A stretch of DNA of 64,000 nucleotides. Origin: Pseudooctadecabacter jejudonensis (GTDB lineage: Bacteria > Pseudomonadota > Alphaproteobacteria > Rhodobacterales > Rhodobacteraceae). The first letter of the stretch is position 1; each line of letters starts with the position of its first letter. Of this stretch, positions 41,834 to 49,610 are shown piece after piece. Location: positions 124,001 through 188,000 of the forward strand of contig NZ_FWFT01000005.1 in NCBI RefSeq assembly GCF_900172275.1, read 5' to 3'. The translations under genes were made by a program, and so were the position numbers. Below the pieces are notes generated by a model, which was given only the letters and a program-made list of their open reading frames with translations, had not been told where the DNA came from and searched no databases.

Positions 41834-41936
41834 TGGTCGAAGGGCACGACCAAACAAGTTTGGCCCCCGTGGGCGCAACGCGCTGACGGGGGGCGATCCT
41901 TGGGTGGTCAAGGACCGGACGGCTGGTGCTGTCCGG
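41834..41936. other. Cluster of five stem-loops upstream of ffh
   Basis: Within the 199-base gap are TGGTCG/CGACCA (41834-41852), CCAAAC/GTTTGG (41850-41863), CCCCCGT/ACGGGGG (41864-41892), TCCTTG/CAAGGA (41897-41914) and CCGGAC/GTCCGG (41915-41936). They may be a terminator group for the upstream membrane-protein gene or a structured ffh leader. No known RNA family is recognised. Confidence 0.5.
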
Positions 41937-41952
41937 ATGGTTTGGGTGGCGT

Positions 41953-42474
41953 TTAGGGTGCAGAGGCGGCGGAGTCAAGCGCGCGCCAGTTGCGCATCCA
42001 GTCGCTGACGGTGGTGGAGACCGCGATCGCGTCTTGGGTCGGCATGAGGTGATTGGACAGACGGTGGCGCCCCTTGTCCATGCCTTGGCGCACGTAGAGG
42101 GTGATGTGGCGTTTTGGGTCTTCATCTGCGGGGCCGCGGGGGCGGTGGCGCAACACGCGGGTCGACTGGACCTCAGCCAAAGGCCAGGTGTTGCGGTGCA
42201 GGCCCATGACGGAGCGGTGTACGAGGGTGGCGGTGTTGCTGGGCGCATCAAGCACCAGTTGAGACCGTTCAGCGGCAAACAGCGCAAGGGGCAGCAGCCA
42301 TGACACAGTCAAGAGCAACCACAGCAACAGCCAACCGATGGTTCCATCTGGCAACGTGGTGATGTGCCAGCCCACCCAAAGGGCGCCCAATGTCAGAAGG
42401 GCGAAGACCAGCGCCCTTTTCCAGCGCAGGCCGTTGATGACCAGGCGGTCGGGCGTGTTGTGAACGACCCTCAT
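41953..42474 (-). CDS. Two-helix membrane protein of unknown function, paralogue 1
   Basis: A 173-residue protein with two adjacent hydrophobic segments (ALVFALLTLGALWVGW and WLLLWLLLTVSWLLPLALF) followed by a soluble domain. It matches the gene 68 bases upstream over its whole length: MRVVHNTPDRLVING against MRITQTTDRSFVLNS, RSQLVLDAPSNTATLVHRS against RSQLVLDRTKNTAELRRSS. The family is unknown to me; the RSQLVLD start of the soluble part recalls PH-like bacterial domains. A 24-codon remnant of a third copy lies between the two, each joined by ATGA. Confidence 0.7.
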   Translation of the reverse strand: MRVVHNTPDRLVINGLRWKRALVFALLTLGALWVGWHITTLPDGTIGWLLLWLLLTVSWLLPLALFAAERSQLVLDAPSNTATLVHRSVMGLHRNTWPLAEVQSTRVLRHRPRGPADEDPKRHITLYVRQGMDKGRHRLSNHLMPTQDAIAVSTTVSDWMRNWRALDSAASAP

Positions 42475-42545
42475 GGGGGGGAGGCCCTGCGCCCGCCGCG
42501 CAGGTTGATGACAAACGTGTCGTCCGTCGATTGCGTCAGCTTCAT
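42471..42545 (-). pseudogene. 24-codon vestige of a third paralogue
   Basis: An open frame MKLTQSTDDTFVINL-RGGRR-ASPP whose first 15 residues match the N-terminus of the upstream paralogue (MRITQTTDRSFVLNS) better than chance, then stops. It overlaps the upstream stop and the downstream start, each as ATGA. It looks like the remains of a tandem duplicate after an internal deletion, kept as a coupling leader or by chance. Confidence 0.6.
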
Positions 42546-43039
42546 GGGGTGCGGTCCAGCCATGTGTTGGCCGCATCCACGATTGGGTCGAGTTTTGTAC
42601 GGGCGAGGGGGTAAGTGTTTAGACTGTAGCTGCCCTCGTCCATGCCGCCGTCGACCCGCAGGGTGATCAGGCCCGTCGCGGCGTCCGGCAGCGCGGCTTC
42701 GGTGTTCAGTTTTTGGCTGATGTAGACGCAATCCACGTTTGGCAGATCAAACCGCAGCTTGTCATATCCGATCATGGAACTGCGGCGCAATTCAGCGGTG
42801 TTTTTCGTGCGGTCCAGCACAAGTTGGCTGCGCCGTGGCGACAAAACCGTCAGCCCGCCCAATGTCAAAGGGATCATGCTGAAGATCAGGTAGACCCAGA
42901 ATGGTGCAGGGTCTTGCCCACCAGATAACTGGAACATGATCCAGATTGTGAACAGGAAAAGCGGCAGCCACAGCCACACTGTCCCCCATTCGACTGAGTT
43001 CAGAACGAAAGACCTGTCCGTTGTCTGGGTGATCCGCAT
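42542..43039 (-). CDS. Two-helix membrane protein of unknown function, paralogue 2
   Basis: A 165-residue protein with two hydrophobic segments (TVWLWLPLFLFTIWIMF and WVYLIFSMIPLTLGGLTVL) and a soluble C-terminal part (RSQLVLDRTKNTAELRRS, then VDCVYISQKL). Clear relative of the gene at 41953. No known domain is recognised by eye. It is the first of three leftward frames coupled by ATGA overlaps, 39 bases downstream of azoR. Confidence 0.7.
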   Translation of the reverse strand: MRITQTTDRSFVLNSVEWGTVWLWLPLFLFTIWIMFQLSGGQDPAPFWVYLIFSMIPLTLGGLTVLSPRRSQLVLDRTKNTAELRRSSMIGYDKLRFDLPNVDCVYISQKLNTEAALPDAATGLITLRVDGGMDEGSYSLNTYPLARTKLDPIVDAANTWLDRTP

Positions 43040-43078
43040 GGGGCGCAGTCAAACGCGCCCCATGCAGGGTGTCAACGC

Positions 43079-43615
43079 TTACGCGGCAACGGGGGTGGCA
43101 ATGTCTTTGGCTGCGATGATTTCGACGTCCGAGATGCCGATAAAGCCAAGGAAGAACCGCAGGTGTGACGACAGAAAGTCGATGTCAGACCCCACAGGCA
43201 CGCCGCCTGAGGCCACGGTGACGATGGCCTTTTTGCCGGTCAGCAGGCCTTCGGGCCCGTCTTGCGTATAGCGAAAGGTGACGCGCGGGCGCGCGACCAG
43301 ATCCATCCACGCCTTCAGGGACGCAGGGGCTGCGAAGTTATAGATCGGGGCGCCGATGACGATGGTGTCGGCCTGTTGTAGCTCTCGGATCAGGGTGTCC
43401 GAGAGGGCCAGGCGCGCCGCATCCTCGGCGCTGCGGGTCGCGGGATCGGTCAGGCGGGCGTCGGCCCATGCGCCATCAATTTGGGGAAGGGGGTCACGCG
43501 CGAGGTCGCGGTAGGTGACGGTGCCGCCTTGATCTGCCACCACTTTGGCCGACGCAGCGCGGGACAGGCTGGTCGTAAGGTTGGCGGAGGCGTCGATGTG
43601 GAGTGTATGGGTCAT
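43079..43615 (-). CDS. azoR: FMN-dependent NADH-azoreductase
   Basis: Flavodoxin-fold quinone/azo reductase of the AzoR family, 178 residues, slightly short. Seen: HIDASANLTTSLSRAASAK near the start with the FMN phosphate loop, GAPIYNFAAPASLKAWMD that binds the flavin, and ASGGVPVGSD. It reduces quinones and azo dyes with NADH; the native role is thought to be quinone stress defence. It is divergent from a LysR-type gene, its probable regulator. The start lies at MTHTLHIDAS, since the family begins there. Confidence 0.9.
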   Translation of the reverse strand: MTHTLHIDASANLTTSLSRAASAKVVADQGGTVTYRDLARDPLPQIDGAWADARLTDPATRSAEDAARLALSDTLIRELQQADTIVIGAPIYNFAAPASLKAWMDLVARPRVTFRYTQDGPEGLLTGKKAIVTVASGGVPVGSDIDFLSSHLRFFLGFIGISDVEIIAAKDIATPVAA

Positions 43616-43677
43616 GTCGGGTCCTCTTGTTTGCGATTGACCCCTGATATGGGATTTGCGCAAGTGAACACGACTAC

Positions 43678-43708
43678 TGCATTTGTCTAGCCAATGTGCA
43701 AAAATGCA
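43678..43708. promoter_or_regulatory. Inverted repeat between azoR and the LysR gene
   Basis: TGCATTT and AAATGCA arms with a 17-base spacer, in the 194-base gap between divergent genes. LysR proteins bind such dyads; the exact T-N11-A site could not be settled. Confidence 0.4.
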
Positions 43709-43809
43709 GATATTATGCTTGAGTGTACGATCATTGGAGTGTGTGGCCGCCCTTGGGGATGGTCAGACACGTCATTGGTTTTGGTGAAACAACCAAGATG
43801 GGGCACACG

Positions 43810-44688
43810 ATGGACAATTGGGATGAAATTCGCACCGCGTTTCAGGTGGCACGGATTGGCACTGTCAGCGGGGCCGCCGATGCGCTGGGCGTGCACCATG
43901 CGACGGTCATTCGCCATATTGATGCGCTGGAACAGCGGCTGGGGGTAAAGCTGTTCCAGCGCCATGCGCGCGGCTACACCCCCACGGAGGCAGGCCAGGA
44001 CCTGATGCAGGTGGCAACAGCCACGGACGACCAGTTCACCCAGCTTGCGGGGCGCATTCGCGGGCAGGGAGAGGGGGTCTCTGGCGATCTGGTGGTGACA
44101 TCCTTGGTGATGCTGTCGCCCATGTTGACGCCGGTGATGGCGCAGTTTCGACGTGAAAACCCCGAGCTGACGGTGCGGTATTTGACCGGGGATCGCCTGT
44201 TTCGTCTGGAATACGGGGAGGCGCACGTGGCAATCCGTGCGGGCAAGGCCCCTGATCAGCCGGACAATGTGGTGCAGCCGTTTACGTTCCAGCCGCTGCA
44301 TCTGGTCGCCTCGCCCGACTATATTGACGCCTACGGCCTGCCCGAGGGGGAGGGCGATCTGCAAAATCACTGGTTCATCGGACATGACGACGCCGAAAGC
44401 CGAGCGCCGTTCATTCAGTGGTTGAACACCCATGTGCCCACAAATCGCATCGTGTTTCGCACCACGGACAACCGCGCCATGGTGGATGCGGTGCTGGCGG
44501 GGGCGGGGATCGGATTCGTGTCAAAATGGGAGGTGGACCGCCACCCTGAACTGGTCGAGGTGATCCCCTCGCGGCCTGAATGGTCAGCCCAGTTGTGGCT
44601 GGTCACCCATGTGGATTTGCATCGCACGACGAAAGTGCAGGCGTTTTTGAAATTCCTCAAGGAACAGGCGGCGGGCTGGGAGTTATAG
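43810..44688 (+). CDS. LysR-family transcriptional regulator
   Basis: A 292-residue LysR regulator. N-terminal helix-turn-helix: TAFQVARIGTVSGAADALGVHHATVIRHIDALEQRLGVKLF split by helix turns in the usual way (residues ~5-45). C-terminal periplasmic-binding-like domain with LRYLTGD-type VRYLTGDRLFRLEYGEAHVAIR and a late GAGIGFVSKWE. Start chosen at MDNWDEIRT, where the family begins; an ATG four codons upstream is possible. Divergent from azoR, so likely its regulator. It overlaps the reductase gene on the other strand tail to tail by 32 bases. Confidence 0.9.
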   Translation: MDNWDEIRTAFQVARIGTVSGAADALGVHHATVIRHIDALEQRLGVKLFQRHARGYTPTEAGQDLMQVATATDDQFTQLAGRIRGQGEGVSGDLVVTSLVMLSPMLTPVMAQFRRENPELTVRYLTGDRLFRLEYGEAHVAIRAGKAPDQPDNVVQPFTFQPLHLVASPDYIDAYGLPEGEGDLQNHWFIGHDDAESRAPFIQWLNTHVPTNRIVFRTTDNRAMVDAVLAGAGIGFVSKWEVDRHPELVEVIPSRPEWSAQLWLVTHVDLHRTTKVQAFLKFLKEQAAGWEL

Positions 44689-45274
44689 CTTTCGCAGGGG
44701 GAAGGGTCAGGCCCGCGTGATAGGCACGATCCAAAAGTGTCGCGCGACGGCTGTCTGATCCGGTCGATCCGCATAGCAGTTCAATCCGACGAGGGGCCAG
44801 GCCGAAGTAGCCAAACGTGCCGTTCATCCAAAGGGTGCTGAGGGCGTCGGTATAGCCTTCGGCCTCCATCTCATCGGACCGCGTACCGGCAGGGATCAGC
44901 AAGATCCCCGACCGCGGCCGCTGCAACGACACATCAGGATCGCTGAGTTGGTCATAGGCCCACCCCCAGGACCAAACACGGTCCACCCAGCCCTTCATCA
45001 TCGATGGCATGCCCCACCAGAAGAGGGGAAACACCAATGAGATGGCATCGGCCCGCGCGATCCTGTCTTGCTCTGCGCGGATGTCTGCGGGCAGGGCTGC
45101 GGCCCCCTCCGCCTCTATATCGGCCTGCGTCCACAACGGGTTGAACCCTTCCGCATGCAGATCGGCGGCCTCAACGGTGTGGCCCGCGGCCCTGCCGCCA
45201 TCCATGAACCGCGCGGCAATGGCATGGCTGAACGACGCAGGGTTCGGGTGATCAATAACGGTGAGGATATGCAT
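44657..45274 (-). CDS. NAD(P)H dehydrogenase (quinone)-like flavodoxin-fold protein
   Basis: A 205-residue flavodoxin-fold reductase of the NQO1/KefF type. Seen: MHILTVIDHPNPASFSHAIA at the start, AISLVFPLFWWGMPSMMKGWVDRV, the flavin-binding core, and GTFGYFGLAPRRIEL. It would reduce quinones with NAD(P)H. The arsR-type gene lies 47 bases upstream on the same strand, so the pair forms a small operon. Start chosen where the family begins. Confidence 0.88.
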   Translation of the reverse strand: MHILTVIDHPNPASFSHAIAARFMDGGRAAGHTVEAADLHAEGFNPLWTQADIEAEGAAALPADIRAEQDRIARADAISLVFPLFWWGMPSMMKGWVDRVWSWGWAYDQLSDPDVSLQRPRSGILLIPAGTRSDEMEAEGYTDALSTLWMNGTFGYFGLAPRRIELLCGSTGSDSRRATLLDRAYHAGLTLPPAKAITPSPPPVP

Positions 45275-45321
45275 GGTGGGCCCTTTCACCCGCCACTGTG
45301 CATCCTCAACCGCGGTTGAGA

Positions 45322-45660
45322 TCAAGACCTTTCTGTGCCGCCCTCAATCTCGCTTTGCAGAAACCTCTCGAACGCATCGAGGTTCACAGGTTCGAACTGG
45401 CCAAATCCCTGCATCCAGACAGAAGCCTCCCGCAGGGCGTCCGGTTCCAGTTTGCACCACTTCACCCGCCCGCGTTTCTCCTGACTGATCAGCCCCGCCG
45501 CCGTCAGCACGCCCAAGTGTTTGGACACGGCGGCCAACGACATCTCAAACGGGTGGGCCACGTCCGTGACGGCCATGTCATCCTCCAGCAGCATCGCAAG
45601 GATCGTGCGGCGGGTGGGGTCGGCAAGGGCGGCAAAGACGATATCAAGGCTCGGCGTCAT
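45322..45660 (-). CDS. ArsR-family transcriptional regulator
   Basis: A 112-residue winged helix-turn-helix repressor. Seen: IVFAALADPTRRTILAMLLE, recognition region FEMSLAAVSKHLGVLTAAGLI, wing SQEKRGRVKWCKLEPDAL. This is the SdpR-like branch without metal-binding cysteines. It heads the flavodoxin-fold reductase operon and is divergent from the F0 ATP synthase operon. A perfect palindrome 30 bases upstream is its likely operator. Confidence 0.9.
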   Translation of the reverse strand: MTPSLDIVFAALADPTRRTILAMLLEDDMAVTDVAHPFEMSLAAVSKHLGVLTAAGLISQEKRGRVKWCKLEPDALREASVWMQGFGQFEPVNLDAFERFLQSEIEGGTERS

Positions 45661-45690
45661 AGGGCCATCAAACGCACCCGCCGTGAAACG

Positions 45691-45706
45691 TCAACCAAAT
45701 GGTTGA
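45691..45706. promoter_or_regulatory. Palindromic operator upstream of the arsR-type gene
   Basis: Perfect inverted repeat TCAACCA-AA-TGGTTGA. This CAACCA/TGGTTG dyad is frequent upstream of SdpR-like ArsR genes as I recall. It lies 31 bases before the start codon, where a repressor would block the promoter. Confidence 0.65.
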
Positions 45707-45749
45707 ATATCGAATGCACCCCGATTGGCCGTTTTGCCGCACCGCCTGG

Positions 45750-45774
45750 GTTTCGCTGTTTCAAAAATATGCAA
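45750..45774. repeat. 25-base exact repeat, copy 1
   Basis: Identical for 25 bases to 53750-53774, containing TTTCGCTGTTTC and AAAAATATGC. Here it lies between a divergent arsR-type gene and atpI. Function unknown. Confidence 0.8.
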
Positions 45775-45865
45775 TAAAAACAGATCCATAACCGTCACAT
45801 CAGCCCGCTTGACTCCGTCCCTTCCCAATCCTACACCCAGCGCAACTATTCGAAGGGGACAGCAG

Positions 45866-46207
45866 GTGTCCGATCCGAACAATACGGGCGATCACGCAGC
45901 GCGCATGAAGGCGCTTGAGGGCAAGATCGCAGCATTGAAAGGAACGGAAGAACGGCGCCCTCATCAGGACGAACATTACTCTCAGGCGCAGATGGCGTGG
46001 CGGATGGTGATCGAACTGGTGGCCGGTCTTGGGATCGGGTTCGGCATTGGCTACGGGTTGGACGCATTTTTTGGCACGTCCCCTTGGTTGATGATCATTT
46101 TTATCTTCTTCGGCCTCGCGGCTGGTGTTCAGACCATGATGCGATCGGCCCAAGAAATACAGAGAGACCAACTGGCCAAACAGGCCGGTCAGGATAAGGA
46201 AGAGTAA
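45866..46207 (+). CDS. atpI: F0F1 ATP synthase assembly subunit I
   Basis: A 113-residue AtpI-type protein with two membrane segments ([19 protein letters not shown] and [20 protein letters not shown]) and a charged N-terminal part. AtpI helps assemble the c-ring of F0. The start is GTG, with AAGGGGAC upstream; the frame extends further up but without similarity. First gene of the F0 operon; atpB begins one base after its stop. Confidence 0.88.
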   Translation: MSDPNNTGDHAARMKALEGKIAALKGTEERRPHQDEHYSQAQMAWRMVIELVAGLGIGFGIGYGLDAFFGTSPWLMIIFIFFGLAAGVQTMMRSAQEIQRDQLAKQAGQDKEE

Positions 46208-46208
46208 C

Positions 46209-46961
46209 GTGGCAGATCCAGTTGAAGGCGGCGGGCTGAGCTTCAAACCCCTTGATCAGTTTGAGGTCAAGCGTCTGTTTGGCGAAGGTCCGATTGAGTG
46301 GTACACGATCACCAACGTCACCATGTGGATGGCGCTTGCGGTCCTGTCGATCGTTTTGCTGTTGGTGATGGGCACGCGCAAACGCGCTGTGGTTCCGGGC
46401 CGGACGCAGTCGATTGCCGAAACGCTGTACGGTTTTGTCTACACAATGGTTGAGGACGTGACGGGCAAGGACGGGATCAAGTATTTCCCGTACATTTTCA
46501 CACTGTTCATCTTCATCCTGTTCTCGAACTTCCTTGGCCTGCTGCCCATGTCGTTCACAACGACATCGCACATCGCGGTTACCGCGATCCTGGCCTTTGC
46601 CGTCTTTATCACCGTCACGGTTCTGGGCTTCGTCAAGAATGGCGCCAGCTTCCTGAGCCTGTTCTGGGTGTCCAGCGCGCCATTGGCCCTGCGCCCCATT
46701 CTGGCCGTGATTGAAGTGATTTCCTACTTTGTCCGCCCCGTCAGCCACTCCATTCGTTTGGCTGGTAACCTGATGGCCGGTCACGCCGTTCTCAAGGTGT
46801 TTGCGGGCTTTGCGCAAGTGGGCCTGATCATCGCGCCTGTCGCCATTCTGGGCGTCGTCGCAATCTATGCACTGGAGGTGCTGGTGTCTGCCATTCAGGC
46901 CTACGTCTTCACCATCCTGACCTGCGTCTACCTGAAAGACGCGCTGCACCCCCATCACTAA
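46209..46961 (+). CDS. atpB: F0 ATP synthase subunit a
   Basis: Subunit a, 250 residues with five to six membrane segments, forms the proton half-channels next to the c-ring. Seen: [19 protein letters not shown], the [12 protein letters not shown] helix, and [21 protein letters not shown] with the essential Arg in SIRLAGNL. It follows atpI after one base. A GC-rich hairpin lies between it and atpE. Confidence 0.96.
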   Translation: MADPVEGGGLSFKPLDQFEVKRLFGEGPIEWYTITNVTMWMALAVLSIVLLLVMGTRKRAVVPGRTQSIAETLYGFVYTMVEDVTGKDGIKYFPYIFTLFIFILFSNFLGLLPMSFTTTSHIAVTAILAFAVFITVTVLGFVKNGASFLSLFWVSSAPLALRPILAVIEVISYFVRPVSHSIRLAGNLMAGHAVLKVFAGFAQVGLIIAPVAILGVVAIYALEVLVSAIQAYVFTILTCVYLKDALHPHH

Positions 46962-46968
46962 GAATGTC

Positions 46969-46989
46969 GCCCGGGGGGCATCCCCGGGC
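46969..46989 (+). promoter_or_regulatory. Stem-loop upstream of atpE
   Basis: Stem GCCCGGGG/CCCCGGGC with a five-base loop, eight bases after the atpB stop. It may protect the atpE message or mark a processing point, helping to make many more c subunits than a subunits. Confidence 0.6.
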
Positions 46990-47115
46990 TGCTAAACTTC
47001 CAATCCGGGTGTTCAACATGAACACCAACCGAAACAACCGCAGAGAAATCTGCAAATGAGGCAAAGCGGAAGAGCTCCGCAAAAGCACTAACTTCCAATC
47101 GTAAGGAGATACATT

Positions 47116-47340
47116 ATGGAAGGCGAACTCGCACACATCGGCGCTGGTCTGGCTGCAATTGGTTCCGGCGCTGCCGCGATCGGTGTTGGTCACGTGGCTG
47201 GCAACTTCTTGGCTGGCGCACTGCGCAACCCATCTGCTGCTGCCGGTCAGACAGCAACCTTGTTCATCGGCATCGCATTTGCTGAAGCTTTGGGGATCTT
47301 CTCGTTCCTCGTCGCTCTGCTGCTGATGTTCGCTGTCTAA
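47116..47340 (+). CDS. atpE: F0 ATP synthase subunit c
   Basis: Subunit c, 74 residues, two membrane helices, forming the proton-driven rotor ring. Seen: [25 protein letters not shown] in the polar loop that contacts F1, and the ion-carrying Glu in [14 protein letters not shown]. The sodium-ligand pattern is absent, so protons are the coupling ion. AAGGAGA lies before the ATG. Long leaders with hairpins on both sides fit its need for high expression. Confidence 0.97.
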   Translation: MEGELAHIGAGLAAIGSGAAAIGVGHVAGNFLAGALRNPSAAAGQTATLFIGIAFAEALGIFSFLVALLLMFAV

Positions 47341-47419
47341 GATTTAAGACCGCTTATCCTTACGCATCGGGTGGGTCGCACCTGTGATCCATCCGAACGT
47401 GAGGCAACAACATCGGCGA

Positions 47420-47436
47420 CAGGCGGCACCCGCCTG
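47420..47436 (+). promoter_or_regulatory. Stem-loop after atpE
   Basis: Stem CAGGCGG/CCGCCTG with a three-base loop in the 146-base gap between atpE and the b' gene. With the stem before atpE it brackets the c-subunit message. Confidence 0.5.
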
Positions 47437-47486
47437 ACGCTACATACGACACGCCTAAAGGCCAGACCTTAAAGGAAGCGAACACA

Positions 47487-48017
47487 ATGGCTGATACACC
47501 AGTCGAAGCAGGGGCAGAGGCCAGCGGCGCAGGCATGCCGCAGCTGGACTTTTCGACATTCCCCAACCAGATTTTCTGGCTTCTGGTCACGCTTGTCGTG
47601 ATCTATCTGATCTTGTCCCGCGTGGCCCTGCCACGGATCGCGTCCGTATTGGCGGAACGTCAGGGCACGATCACCAACGACATCGCCGCCGCCGAAGAGC
47701 TGAAGATGCGCGCGCAGGAGGCTGAGGCCGCCTACGACAAAGCGCTTATTGATGCCCGTGCAGAGGCGGCCAAGATCGTCGCGGACACCAAGGCTGAAAT
47801 TCAGGCCGAGTTGGACGTCGAGATGCAGAAAGCCGACGCTGAGATTGCTGCGAAAACAGCTGAAAGCGAGAAGGCGATTGCTGAAATTCAGGACGGTGCG
47901 ACCGAGGCTGTGAAAACAGTCGCCAAGGACGCCGCCAAAGAGATCGTCGCCGCCATGGGTGGTAAGGCCGATGCCCGCACGATCACCGCGGCCATCAACG
48001 CGCGGATGAAGGGGTAA
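47487..48017 (+). CDS. atpF2: F0 ATP synthase subunit b'
   Basis: Subunit b', 176 residues: one membrane helix ([16 protein letters not shown]) and a long charged coiled coil that holds F1 in place. The [16 protein letters not shown] stretch is typical of b' in photosynthetic and alphaproteobacterial lines. It has lower similarity to the following b subunit; the two form a heterodimer. It begins 146 bases after atpE with GGAAG before the ATG, and lies four bases before the b gene. Confidence 0.93.
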   Translation: MADTPVEAGAEASGAGMPQLDFSTFPNQIFWLLVTLVVIYLILSRVALPRIASVLAERQGTITNDIAAAEELKMRAQEAEAAYDKALIDARAEAAKIVADTKAEIQAELDVEMQKADAEIAAKTAESEKAIAEIQDGATEAVKTVAKDAAKEIVAAMGGKADARTITAAINARMKG

Positions 48018-48021
48018 GGAT

Positions 48022-48594
48022 ATGAAATATACATTGACCGCTCTGTTCGCCCTTGCTGCATCGCCCGCGTTGGCCGCATCGAAGAACCCGTTTTCGCCGG
48101 ACTTCTGGTCGCTGAGCAACACGGACCTGATCGTTCTGATCGCGTTCATCATCTTCATTGGTGTGCTGATCAAGTTCAACGTGCCGGGCATGATTTCCGG
48201 CATGCTGGATGGCCGCGCCGAAGGCATTAAATCTGACCTCGATGAGGCCAAGGCGTTGCGCGAAGAAGCACAGACCTTGCTGGCCAGCTACGAGCGCAAA
48301 CAGCGCGAAGTGCAGGAACAGGCCGACCGTATTGTCGCCAATGCAAAGGACGAAGCGTCGCGCGCGGCGGAGCAGGCCAAAGCCGACATCAAGACGTCTG
48401 TGGCCCGCCGTTTGGCCGCCGCTGAGGACCAGTTGGTCAGCGCCAAAGATGCGGCTGTGCGTGAAGTGCGCAATCAGGCTGTGACCGTCGCTGTTGCCGC
48501 CGCACGGGATGTGATTGCCAAGCAGACCACCGCTGCGGATGCGAATGCGTTGATTGACGACGCCATCGCGGAGGTCGGTGCGAAGCTGCACTGA
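48022..48594 (+). CDS. atpF: F0 ATP synthase subunit b
   Basis: Subunit b, 190 residues. A signal-peptide-like N-terminus ([19 protein letters not shown]) precedes the membrane helix ([17 protein letters not shown]), which is usual in this order, and a long Ala/Glu/Lys/Arg coiled coil follows ([22 protein letters not shown]). It forms the peripheral stalk with b'. Last gene of the F0 operon, ended by a strong terminator. The F1 genes are not in the window, in line with the split arrangement of Rhodobacterales. Confidence 0.95.
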   Translation: MKYTLTALFALAASPALAASKNPFSPDFWSLSNTDLIVLIAFIIFIGVLIKFNVPGMISGMLDGRAEGIKSDLDEAKALREEAQTLLASYERKQREVQEQADRIVANAKDEASRAAEQAKADIKTSVARRLAAAEDQLVSAKDAAVREVRNQAVTVAVAAARDVIAKQTTAADANALIDDAIAEVGAKLH

Positions 48595-48611
48595 TCCGAC
48601 CAAAATGATTT

Positions 48612-48643
48612 AAAAAGCCCAGCCAATGTGCTGGGCTTTTTTG
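48612..48643 (+). terminator. Rho-independent terminator of the F0 operon
   Basis: Perfect stem AGCCCAGC/GCTGGGCT with a six-base loop, an A-run before it and a TTTTTT run after it, 18 bases beyond the atpF stop codon. Confidence 0.93.
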
Positions 48644-48652
48644 TGCGCAAAG

Positions 48653-48726
48653 CGACCCGAGGCTGTGCCTCGACCCGCTTTTGTCGTGCTGCAATCCCCC
48701 TCGGGTTGAGGCGCAGCCTCAGGTCG
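48653..48726. repeat. Large imperfect inverted repeat, 25-base arms
   Basis: Arms at 48653-48677 and 48702-48726 pair at 22 of 25 positions around a 24-base loop. Each arm holds its own palindrome GAGGC-NNN-GCCTC. It sits between the F0 terminator and the FadR-type gene stop, and could fold as one long hairpin. Confidence 0.75.
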
Positions 48727-48731
48727 TGGGG

Positions 48732-49499
48732 TCATCGGCGCAGTTCATGATCCAGCCGTTTGCGGGCGATGGCATCGTTGCGTTCTGTCTTGTCTTGTTC
48801 GAACAAGGCGGCCTCGACAAATCCCAGATGGCCCTCGACCGCTTTGCGGGCGCCTGTGGCATCGCGGGCCTGAAGGGCGTCATTGATCCGGCGGTGTTGG
48901 TCCAGCAACTGGTCGCGGGTGGTCCGCTGTTTGAACATGATCTGGCGGTTATAGAACACGCCTTCGCGCAACAGCTGATACATGGAGCGCATCATGTGCA
49001 ACATGATGACATTATGGCTCGCCTCGATGATGCTAAGGTGAAAATCGGCATCCAGGCCCGCCTCTTCCGTCGGGTTGCGTTTGGTGTGGGCGGTTTCCAT
49101 TTTCTTGAAAATGGTGTCGATCACAGCAAGGTCGGTGTCGGTGCCGTTGGTGGCGGCCCGTTCGGCGGCCAGCCCTTCCATATCGCGCCGAAAGGCGATG
49201 TAGTCGAACACCGCTTCGTCGTGATTTGCGAAAAGCCGCACCAGTGTGTCCGAGAACGCGGAGCCCAGAACGTCGCCGACAAACACGCCCGCGCCGGCAC
49301 GGCTGGTCAGCAGGCCGGTTTCCTGTAGCTCGGCCAGCGCTTCGCGCAGGGAGGGGCGCGAGACGCTGAGGCGTTCGCTGAGTTCGCGTTCCGAGGGGAG
49401 CCTCTCGCCGGGTTTGAGGATGCCCCGCAGGATCAGTTGTTCGATTTGGCGGACAACTGCGTTTGAGATCTTTTCAGGCTGGACAGGTTCAAATGGCAT
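48732..49499 (-). CDS. GntR regulator of the FadR subfamily (FCD domain)
   Basis: A 255-residue regulator close to PdhR/LldR. N-terminal winged helix: QLILRGILKPGERLPSERELSERLSVSRPSLREALAELQ split as usual over residues ~18-60; LLTSRAGAGVFV is the wing. The all-helical FCD domain has DFHLSIIEASHNVIMLHMM and DQHRRINDALQARD with metal-binding His residues. A perfect palindrome upstream is its likely operator. No target genes are evident beside it; lactate or pyruvate control would be usual for this branch. Confidence 0.9.
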   Translation of the reverse strand: MPFEPVQPEKISNAVVRQIEQLILRGILKPGERLPSERELSERLSVSRPSLREALAELQETGLLTSRAGAGVFVGDVLGSAFSDTLVRLFANHDEAVFDYIAFRRDMEGLAAERAATNGTDTDLAVIDTIFKKMETAHTKRNPTEEAGLDADFHLSIIEASHNVIMLHMMRSMYQLLREGVFYNRQIMFKQRTTRDQLLDQHRRINDALQARDATGARKAVEGHLGFVEAALFEQDKTERNDAIARKRLDHELRR

Positions 49500-49517
49500 T
49501 TCGGGCCCTCATGCGAA

Positions 49518-49538
49518 TTGGTCAGTTTATATGACCAA
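49518..49538. promoter_or_regulatory. Palindromic operator of the FadR-type regulator
   Basis: Perfect TTGGTCA/TGACCAA dyad with a seven-base spacer, 19 bases upstream of the start codon. TGGTC/GACCA is the known FadR-family half-site, so autoregulation is likely. Confidence 0.75.
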
Positions 49539-49552
49539 CGCACGGGGGGCCG

Positions 49553-49588
49553 CAAACGAAAAGGGCCACCCTGTGACGGAGTGGCCCT
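49553..49588 (-). terminator. Rho-independent terminator of the OmpA lipoprotein gene
   Basis: On the minus strand GGGCCAC pairs with GTGGCCC, with inner pairs, and TTTTCGTTT follows. It lies just beyond the stop codon of the OmpA-family gene. Confidence 0.8.
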
Positions 49589-49610
49589 GGTCATGATCAA
49601 TCGCGGGTGA

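Noticed and set aside
41754-41952. 4.5S RNA gene in the structured gap before ffh
   Set aside because: The conserved SRP RNA loop motifs (GGAA tetraloop with the paired asymmetric loop) are not present.
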